From contig JBBQTU010000108.1 of NCBI GenBank assembly GCA_038213005.1, positions 1 to 13,634 on the forward strand: a stretch of 13,634 nucleotides of DNA. Direction: 5' to 3'. Each line of letters opens with the position of its first letter. The first letter of the stretch is position 1. Of this stretch, positions 1 to 4,976 are shown piece after piece. The stretch is from JBBQTU01 sp038213005 (lineage in GTDB: Bacteria > Planctomycetota > Phycisphaerae > Tepidisphaerales > Tepidisphaeraceae). The notes under the pieces were generated by a model. That model saw only the letters and a list, made by a program, of their open reading frames with translations, ran no database searches and was not told the origin of the DNA. The position numbers and the translations under genes were made by a program.

Positions 1-70
1 AGCAGGCCTCCTCGGTCGAGAACTTGCGGACGAACTCGGGGAAGGAGCGGGGGAAGTCAGGACGGGACAT
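1..70 (-). CDS. IS1595-family transposase, N-terminal fragment (cut by window edge)
   Basis: Read leftward from an ATG at 68-70, the 23 visible codons begin MSRPDFPRSFPEFV and continue RKFSTEEAC. This resembles the start of IS1595-type transposases, which open with a short F..eF..rF.tee.C segment just before a zinc ribbon and a DDE-type domain; both of those would lie outside the window. A good ribosome binding site is not visible upstream. An 8-bp inverted repeat (73-80 / 95-102) lies directly upstream and could belong to the element's end. I cannot say whether the transposase is intact. Recognition rests on about 23 residues recalled from the family. Confidence 0.6.
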   Translation of the reverse strand, partial: MSRPDFPRSFPEFVRKFSTEEAC

Positions 71-72
71 AC

Positions 73-102
73 GACGCCGGCCGCCTGGGGAGGACCGGCG
101 TC
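73..102. repeat. Inverted repeat GACGCCGG/CCGGCGTC upstream of the transposase
   Basis: GACGCCGG at 73-80 pairs perfectly with CCGGCGTC at 95-102 across a 14-nt loop, three bases upstream of the transposase ATG. A third copy, GACGCCGGC, occurs at 157-165 in the same orientation as the first. It could be a hairpin in the transposase leader, a transposase binding site, or part of the insertion-sequence end. I did not recognise a terminal inverted repeat or target duplication. Confidence 0.5.
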
Positions 103-584
103 AAACTACCACGACTGTAGGGAACCGGGTAGGTATGGAACAGACTCCGAGGAAGAGACGCCGGCATTCTGCCATTCTTCACGCGAGTCGACCGCCGTCG
201 AGTTCAAACGAGCAGGTCGAGCGCGAGGCGAAGCGCGGGTCATGCGTGACGGGGTCCTCTGTGTCCTCCGTGGTGAGAAATTCTTCAGGACGATGAGCAA
301 CGCCCCGAAGCCGCAAGCTCCAACGCTACGCCCGATTCAAAGCCGCTCTAGCCGCTCTGAGGCTGTGAGACAGAATGAGACACTTTGAGACATCGGGCGC
401 CCCCCGCGCAACCCCGCCTCCGTTACGTTTTAATCACTAATCACTTTGTACTTACGTCAATTGTGCCCCGCCAAATTCAACTTGAGCGCCTTCCCCCCGC
501 ATTATCTCCTATCTCCTTTCCCCTGCTGTACTTACTGGGTACCCCCCCGCCCCCGCAAACAACTTGATCATCTGCCCCCCACCC
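103..584. other. Gene-free region with clustered short tandem duplications
   Basis: No convincing gene is visible: the short reading frames here have no ribosome binding site and encode low-complexity Arg/Pro/Ser-rich peptides. The stretch contains several small tandem duplications: 255-263/264-272 (8 of 9 bases), AGCCGCTCT twice (341-358), TGAGACA three times at 10-bp spacing (366-392), TAATCAC twice (431-444) and TATCTCC twice (503-516). Runs of C occur near 481-500 and 541-556. The end of the neighbouring insertion sequence probably lies in the left part, but I could not place it. Confidence 0.6.
366..392. repeat. Three TGAGACA copies at exact 10-bp spacing
   Basis: TGAGACA occurs at 366-372, 376-382 and 386-392, separated by GAA and CTT. 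The period is exactly 10 bp, close to one helical turn, so all copies face the same side of DNA. It could be an iterated protein binding site or a degenerate decamer tandem repeat (TGAGACANNN). It is about 360 bp upstream of serA and about 300 bp from the transposase start, so its target gene is unclear. Confidence 0.6.
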
Positions 585-609
585 ACGCACGGAACGCGCT
601 GGCGTGCGT
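585..609. repeat. Stem-loop ACGCACG/CGTGCGT
   Basis: A perfect 7-bp inverted repeat: ACGCACG at 585-591 and CGTGCGT at 603-609, with an 11-nt loop. A second stem-loop follows 10 nt later. No U-tract follows, so it is not a typical intrinsic terminator. If transcription of serA starts upstream of here, it would be part of a structured leader. Confidence 0.4.
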
Positions 610-619
610 TTGCACCTTG

Positions 620-648
620 GTGTGGCTTGCCCCTGAGCATGGCCACAC
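620..648. repeat. Stem-loop GTGTGGC/GCCACAC
   Basis: GTGTGGC at 620-626 pairs perfectly with GCCACAC at 642-648 across a 15-nt loop. Together with the preceding stem-loop it forms a compact structured block 100-165 bp upstream of the serA start. No known riboswitch class was recognised. Confidence 0.4.
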
Positions 649-660
649 ACTACGGGACTC

Positions 661-688
661 TGCGGAAGGTTAGATGCGGAAGGTTAGA
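661..688. repeat. Perfect 14-bp tandem duplication in the serA upstream region
   Basis: TGCGGAAGGTTAGA at 661-674 is repeated without change at 675-688. It lies immediately upstream of the candidate serA promoter (-35 at 691), where a duplicated activator or repressor site would be expected, but it may equally be a slippage product. Confidence 0.7.
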
Positions 689-690
689 CT

Positions 691-718
691 TTGCCCCTCG
701 CCGCATTTCCCTTAGGAT
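691..718 (+). promoter_or_regulatory. Candidate serA promoter (TTGCCC-16-TAGGAT)
   Basis: TTGCCC (691-696) and TAGGAT (713-718) are separated by 16 bp; each matches the sigma-70 consensus at four of six positions. Transcription would begin near 725, giving a leader of about 25 nt that still contains the AAGGAG site at 735-740. The match is modest and could be chance in this GC-rich sequence. Confidence 0.3.
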
Positions 719-749
719 GCCGCCCATCCACAACAAGGAGCCGAAAAAG

Positions 750-2378
750 ATGCGCATTCTGGTTGCTGACAAACTGGCGGATGAAGGTCTGGAACTGCTC
801 AAGGCCAGCGGCGTCGACTTTGACGTCAAGGTCGGACTCAAGGAAGACGAGCTCGCGGCCGAGGTGGGCAAGTACGACGCCCTGATCGTGCGCTCCGGCG
901 CCAAGGCCACCGCCAAGGTGCTGGCCAATCCCGGCCAGCTCAAGGCCATCGCCCGCGCAGGCGTGGGTGTGGACAACATCGACCTCGAGGCCGCCACGCT
1001 CAAGGGCATCCTGGTGATGAACACCGCCGAAGCCTCCACCTTCTCCACCGCCGAGCATGCCCTGGCGCTGATGCTGTCACTAGCCCGCAAGATTCCCCAG
1101 GCGCATCAGGCCCTGCGCTCAGGCACGCTGGAATGGAAGAAACGAAGCTTCTACCAGGGCACGCAGCTCGCCGGCAAGACGCTGGGCGTGGTGGGGCTGG
1201 GTCGCATCGGGCGAACAGTTGCCTCGCGGGCTCTGGCGTTTGACATGAATGTCATCGGGTTTGACCCGTTCTTCACGGCACCGACCGCACTCGATGGCAA
1301 GGTGAAGCTGGTTCGCGACTTTGACGAGTTTGTGTCGCAGATCGACGTGATCACGTTTCACGTCCCCGGCGGCGAGGCGACGAAACACCTGCTGAACCGC
1401 GAGCGGCTGTTTAGCAAATGCCGGCCGAACCTGCAGGTGGTCAACGACGCGCGCGGCGAGGTTGTGGACGAATTCGCACTGGCCGATGCCCTGAAGGAAA
1501 AGAAGATCGCCGGGGCGGCCATCGACGTGTATCAGACCGAACCGCCGCAGAAGGATCATCCGCTGTTCGGGATCGAGAATGCGGTTCTGACGCCGCACTT
1601 GGGCGCGAGCACCGATGAAGCCCAGACGGCCGTCAGCGTTGACGCCTGCAAGGCGATCGTGGCGTATCTGAAGACCGGGGAGATCCGCGGCGCGGTAAAT
1701 GCCGGCGGGATCAAGCTGGATCTGCCCCACGACGAGGCCGCGTTCTGCGACCTGGCCGCCCGGATTGGCGCGATGCTCGCCCACTACTCACAGGGCGGCT
1801 ACAAGACCGTCACACTGCGAGTCAGCGGCACGAAGGCGCCAAAGCTCACCAACACCATGATGCGCCTGGCGCTGGTGGAACTGCTCAAGCCGTATCTGAC
1901 CGAGTCGGTCAACATCATTAACGTCGAGACGCTGGCCAAGAGCCGAGGCATCGAGCTGGTCAGCATTCACGAAGCCCAGCCGCCGCAAGGGCTCGTGGGC
2001 GATGTGATTGGAATCCGGGTCGAGGGCCAGAATGGCGAGTCGCATCGCATCCTGGGCACTGTCTATCTGGACGGCCTGCCGCGCATCCTCCGCGTGGATA
2101 AGTTTAACATGGACATGATTCCCTCAGGTCACATGATCCTGCTGGAAAACAACGATCGCCCCGGCGTGATCGGCCACGTGGGCGGCACCCTGGGCACTGC
2201 GGGCGTGAACATCGCCGACATGGTGATCAGCCGCAACTTCCACACAGACGGCACCGCGCACGCCCTGATGGTGATCAAGACCGACACCCAGGCTGGCCAA
2301 GCCGTGCTGACCAAGCTGCGCGAGCAGCCCAACATCCTGCGGATTAGTTCTCTGGAACTGCCGGCGATCAAAGGCTGA
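750..2378 (+). CDS. serA: D-3-phosphoglycerate dehydrogenase (serine biosynthesis)
   Basis: Cytosolic NAD-dependent oxidation of 3-phosphoglycerate to 3-phosphohydroxypyruvate, the first step of the phosphorylated L-serine pathway. The 542 residues fit the long bacterial SerA type. Domains: substrate-binding part around 1-100 and 285-315; Rossmann NAD domain with GLGRIG at 149-154; intervening ASB-like domain about 325-455; C-terminal ACT domain about 460-542 (LENNDRPGVIGHVG), the usual site of serine feedback. Expected catalytic residues are present: Arg235 in DARGE, Glu264 in TEPP, His283 in TPHLGAST. The ATG at 750 is preferred over an upstream extension (from 564) because AAGGAG at 735-740 is 9 nt away and the protein then begins like family members (MRILVADKLA). 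It converges on the RNase HII-like gene, with 85 bp between stop codons. Mildly unusual: FHVPGG (203-208) where HxPLT is common. Confidence 0.96.
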   Translation: MRILVADKLADEGLELLKASGVDFDVKVGLKEDELAAEVGKYDALIVRSGAKATAKVLANPGQLKAIARAGVGVDNIDLEAATLKGILVMNTAEASTFSTAEHALALMLSLARKIPQAHQALRSGTLEWKKRSFYQGTQLAGKTLGVVGLGRIGRTVASRALAFDMNVIGFDPFFTAPTALDGKVKLVRDFDEFVSQIDVITFHVPGGEATKHLLNRERLFSKCRPNLQVVNDARGEVVDEFALADALKEKKIAGAAIDVYQTEPPQKDHPLFGIENAVLTPHLGASTDEAQTAVSVDACKAIVAYLKTGEIRGAVNAGGIKLDLPHDEAAFCDLAARIGAMLAHYSQGGYKTVTLRVSGTKAPKLTNTMMRLALVELLKPYLTESVNIINVETLAKSRGIELVSIHEAQPPQGLVGDVIGIRVEGQNGESHRILGTVYLDGLPRILRVDKFNMDMIPSGHMILLENNDRPGVIGHVGGTLGTAGVNIADMVISRNFHTDGTAHALMVIKTDTQAGQAVLTKLREQPNILRISSLELPAIKG

Positions 2379-2463
2379 GGTCCACCACCCGCTGCGCTGG
2401 AGGCACCGAGACACAGAGAATCGCTCGGCGTTTCGGTATTTGATGTACCGGTCCTTGGTGGTC

Positions 2464-3423
2464 CTAGCGTGCCCGGATGAGCTGGTGATCGGCGATGCCC
2501 AGTTCTTTGCGCTTCATCTCGATCTGGTCGAGGAAGCGCACGCCATCGGTGTAATACCCGGCCGTCGGCTCGATGCCCGGCACCTGTTTCATCCACCACT
2601 GGTTGAACCGGCGCATCAGGCCTTCGCGCAGGTACTTGGCCAGCATCGACGCCAGGGCGACCGGCATGGCGTGGGTCTCGGCTTTCTCGCGGAAGATCAC
2701 ACGGATGCGGCTGGCGCCTTTGGTCAGGCGATATTCGCTCAGGGCGTCGGCCTCGCTGACGATCTCCAGCGAGTGGTCGTCGAACATGACGCGGAGCAGT
2801 GAGCCGTAGTGCGAGCGCCCGCCCTGTCGGTCGCAGAAGATCACCAGGTCGCGGGCACCGAAGTTGCGGATCAGGTAATCGAGGTGCCCCGCCGAGATGG
2901 AGAACAGGGCATTGGCCTTGTTGCGGGTGGCATTCAGCATCCGGTTCAAAGGCTGCTCGAGGACGACGTTGGCCCGCATGGCCAGGCAATGCGTCTGCGC
3001 CTGTTGCATCTCCTGACGCAGCCCGTTGGCGAACAGCTTCAGCGAGATTGCTTCCTGCTGGATCGGAAAGGCCTCATCCGCGCCAGCGACATACCAGGGA
3101 TGCGCCGGCAGATCAGCCAGCGTTTCGGGGGCGACGGTCTGCAGAAAGCCGTCGAAGGTCGCCGGCATGTTGTCGACCGCGGCGATGGTGAGAATGCTGC
3201 GTTCAAGCTCCTTGAGGCCGTGGGCAGGGGAGTAGACCAGCTTGCTGTCGTTGACGTGCAGTTTCTTTCCGCCCGTGCCTTTTCTGCTGATGTGACGGCG
3301 AAGCTGCGACCAGAGGCAGGGAATCTCCCCGTCGTTGGTGGGCGTCTCAAATGCCGTACACCCCACAACCAGAGGACCCAGGATCGGCCCATATCCCGCT
3401 TCGTCGATACCCGCGATGATCAT
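2464..3423 (-). CDS. Divergent RNase HII-superfamily protein
   Basis: Probably an RNase H-fold nuclease related to RNase HII, which cuts RNA in RNA-DNA hybrids or at single embedded ribonucleotides. The 319-aa protein starts MIIAGIDEAGYGPILGPLVV, matching the opening HII strand and the first two acidic ligands (Asp7, Glu8). Further HII-like pieces are NDSK (58-61), FCDRQG with a candidate third ligand Asp198, and ALASMLAKYLRE (256-267), corresponding to the AAASI.AKV.RD helix, preceded by Glu249 in the place of the usual fourth Asp; GYYTDG follows at 289-294. Differences from ordinary HII (about 200 aa): a large insertion roughly 75-190, Tyr11 where GRG/GKG is usual, and Glu249 for Asp. A TATAAT box ends 9 nt before the ATG and no ribosome binding site is visible, so the mRNA may be nearly leaderless. 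The superfamily is fairly sure; the substrate is not. Confidence 0.8.
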   Translation of the reverse strand: MIIAGIDEAGYGPILGPLVVGCTAFETPTNDGEIPCLWSQLRRHISRKGTGGKKLHVNDSKLVYSPAHGLKELERSILTIAAVDNMPATFDGFLQTVAPETLADLPAHPWYVAGADEAFPIQQEAISLKLFANGLRQEMQQAQTHCLAMRANVVLEQPLNRMLNATRNKANALFSISAGHLDYLIRNFGARDLVIFCDRQGGRSHYGSLLRVMFDDHSLEIVSEADALSEYRLTKGASRIRVIFREKAETHAMPVALASMLAKYLREGLMRRFNQWWMKQVPGIEPTAGYYTDGVRFLDQIEMKRKELGIADHQLIRAR

Positions 3424-3432
3424 TGGAGGGGC

Positions 3433-3438
3433 ATTATA
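3433..3438 (-). promoter_or_regulatory. Perfect -10 box TATAAT just upstream of the RNase HII-like gene
   Basis: On the leftward strand TATAAT lies at 3438-3433, and only 9 nt separate it from the ATG at 3423. Transcription would start 2-4 nt before the start codon. No good -35 is present at 16-18 bp. A consensus -10 with almost no leader and no Shine-Dalgarno sequence is the pattern of leaderless promoters. Confidence 0.55.
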
Positions 3439-3483
3439 GCGATTTCAGCCAGTAGCGGGGAACGGATGCGGTTTACGGGGCAG

Positions 3484-3509
3484 CGGGGCATCTCTGTGGA
3501 GATGCTCTG
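3484..3509 (-). terminator. Hairpin downstream of the PAS gene, possible terminator
   Basis: GCATCTC (3488-3494) and GAGATGC (3499-3505) form a perfect 7-bp stem with a 4-nt loop, 49-67 nt beyond the PAS gene stop. On a rightward transcript the stem extends to 11 pairs (3484-3509) with two G-U pairs. No U-tract follows on either strand, so a terminator role is only suggested by position between two leftward genes. Confidence 0.35.
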
Positions 3510-3554
3510 TCGACAATGGCCATGGGGTTGCCCGCCAGGGCCACGAGAACGGTC

Positions 3555-4328
3555 TTAGAAATAGTGACTGTGAGTCTGGGGCACAAGGGCGGCGGGTTTG
3601 CGGTCGGTGATATCCAGGATGGCCAGGACATAGCCTCGGACGCTGCCTTCTTCGTCAAACTCGCGCAGGACACTGACCTTCACCCACCGCACGTTGCCAC
3701 TGAGCTCGAGGCGAAGCTCGGTGCCCGTCTGGCAGGAAGGAGCGGAACTGGCCAATCGCAGCATGGCGGCCCGGACACGGTCTTCGTGGTGGACGGCGCG
3801 CAGCCAGCCGTCGCCGAGCGCTTCCTGAAGCGTCATGCCGAACATCCGGCAACCGTGTTCATTGAAATACCTGCACTGGCCGAACGGGTCGGCAAGCATT
3901 ACACCCAGGGGCAGAATCGACATCAGGTTGCGCAGGGCCAGATCGCGGTCCTGAAGCTCCTGCTCGACCCATTTGCGCTCGGTGGCTTCGCGACAGATGA
4001 TGCACAAGCCGCCATGGCGAGGGCGAATGCGCATGTCATACCAACGATCCATGGACGAGTCGTGAAGTTCGCAGTCGGCCGGGATGCGCTGGGCCATCGC
4101 CTGGGAGCAGCGATCCTGAAAAGGGGTGCCGGCGAACTCGGGGAACAGACGCCAGATGGAGGCGCCGATCAACTGCTCGCGCGGCTTGCCGTAGACGCGG
4201 CACGCCTTGGCGTTGGCGTAGGTGAACCGCCACTGCTCATCAAGACAGACAACAGCTTCGCCCACCTTGTCGAGCAGGTCGGACGGATCGGAGTCAACGA
4301 ACCTGAGCGAGTCGTATGCAACAGCCAT
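3555..4328 (-). CDS. Tandem PAS-domain protein without output domain
   Basis: A 257-residue soluble protein built from two PAS sensor modules. The first spans about 16-115 (VGEAVVCLDEQWRFTYANAK, then GKPREQLIGAS and LFPEF). A short charged helix (116-133, ATERKWVEQELQDRDLALR) links to the second, about 134-243, which ends in the PAC-type signature VLAILDITDRK. No histidine kinase, GGDEF/EAL, HTH or chemoreceptor domain follows, and there is no signal peptide or membrane segment. It may sense a ligand or redox state and act through a protein partner, or be a remnant of a larger sensor kinase. Start at 4328 chosen because GGAG (4337-4334) lies 5 nt upstream of this ATG and because the upstream extension to 4466 looks non-coding. 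The gene stands alone; the divergent neighbour starts 314 bp away. Confidence 0.8.
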   Translation of the reverse strand: MAVAYDSLRFVDSDPSDLLDKVGEAVVCLDEQWRFTYANAKACRVYGKPREQLIGASIWRLFPEFAGTPFQDRCSQAMAQRIPADCELHDSSMDRWYDMRIRPRHGGLCIICREATERKWVEQELQDRDLALRNLMSILPLGVMLADPFGQCRYFNEHGCRMFGMTLQEALGDGWLRAVHHEDRVRAAMLRLASSAPSCQTGTELRLELSGNVRWVKVSVLREFDEEGSVRGYVLAILDITDRKPAALVPQTHSHYF

Positions 4329-4642
4329 GGCAACTCCAGCGTGAAAGTTCTGATCCCAAGAGTGCTGGACACATGCCGCACCCGGGATGAAGTCATGTCG
4401 GGCAGGAGAAATAGACGATGAATCTGCAGGTGACATGCGAGAGAGGTGAAAATACCGTGAAGGCAATCGGCTGTTGTGTCGATGGGCGGCACGAAGGGAT
4501 GCACGAGGGGACTCCGAACCGCCGCCGTCTCTTCACGGCATATTTATGCATTCCACACATGCTCTTAACGCCAACCGTCAAACATCTGTCCCGACACATA
4601 TCATGTGGGCGACATTGCAGCCGCTGGACATAGGAGATTCAT
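4329..4642. other. Divergent intergenic region
   Basis: This spacer lies between the leftward PAS gene and the rightward short secreted ORF. It must hold promoters for both. I see no gene in it. The one clear structure is the palindrome at 4595-4607; no convincing -35/-10 pair was found for the PAS gene. Confidence 0.5.
4595..4607. promoter_or_regulatory. 13-bp palindrome CACAT-ATC-ATGTG, possible operator
   Basis: CACAT (4595-4599) and ATGTG (4603-4607) form a perfect inverted repeat around ATC. The sequence TATCAT (4599-4604), five of six matches to a -10 box, sits inside it; a start near 4611 would give a leader of about 30 nt for the ORF at 4643. A repressor bound here would cover the -10 region. 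No strong -35 is visible. Confidence 0.4.
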
Positions 4643-4843
4643 ATGCGTGTGGGGAATGCAGTTCTGTTTTGCCTTGCCATACTGGGCACCAAGGTGGCGC
4701 CGGCCGGGATCATGGACCAGAAACAGGAGTCGGCATCACAACTGGCTCGATATGACCTCCTGAACAACGCCTACGACAACGGCAATCACTTCGCCATGTG
4801 GCAGTCGTTCACAGCGGGTGCACATCGCCAGGCAGAGTGCTGA
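4643..4843 (+). CDS. Short secreted peptide, possibly a truncated exported-protein gene
   Basis: A 66-residue ORF. It begins with a plausible Sec signal peptide: Arg2, a hydrophobic core VLFCLAILG, then VAPA with a likely cleavage near residue 21. The mature part would be about 45 residues (DQKQESASQL.. to MWQSFTAGA). A QSFTAG-type segment recalls the N-terminal part of planctomycete exported anchor proteins, whose beta-rich domain normally continues much further; here the frame stops after HRQAEC. A neighbouring frame resumes AEVDASY at once, hinting at a small indel, but it too stops quickly. AGGAG at 4632-4636, 6 nt before the ATG, supports translation. It could be a real small secreted protein or the 5' remnant of a broken gene. 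Function unknown. Confidence 0.5.
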   Translation: MRVGNAVLFCLAILGTKVAPAGIMDQKQESASQLARYDLLNNAYDNGNHFAMWQSFTAGAHRQAEC

Positions 4844-4976
4844 AGTTGACGCGAGCTACTGAGAGCCGCCCGCCTATAAGGCTCCTGGACAACCCCACTG
4901 GCATGGCCCGCTTCACAGCGAAGGAGGGAGCGCGCGGGCATAACTCCGCGTCGGTGGGCGCTGGCGGACTCGTCGA

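Noticed and set aside
366..516. CRISPR-like array
   Set aside because: The repeats are only 7-9 bp, of unrelated sequence, with tiny or no spacers and no cas genes nearby.
564..749. N-terminal extension of serA by 62 codons
   Set aside because: The extra residues are low-complexity and unlike SerA; AAGGAG sits 9 nt before the ATG at 750, and the protein from there aligns with the usual family start.
2406..2428. CCGAG/CTCGG stem as a terminator between serA and the RNase HII-like gene
   Set aside because: Only 5 bp with a 13-nt loop and no U-tract; not distinguishable from chance, although a terminator is expected here.
2129..2989. Leftward 286-codon frame across serA and the RNase HII-like gene
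   Set aside because: It spans the convergent junction in a shadow frame and matches neither protein's features.
3516..4421. Rightward 301-codon frame
   Set aside because: Antisense to the tandem PAS gene, which has two clear PAS modules and a ribosome binding site.
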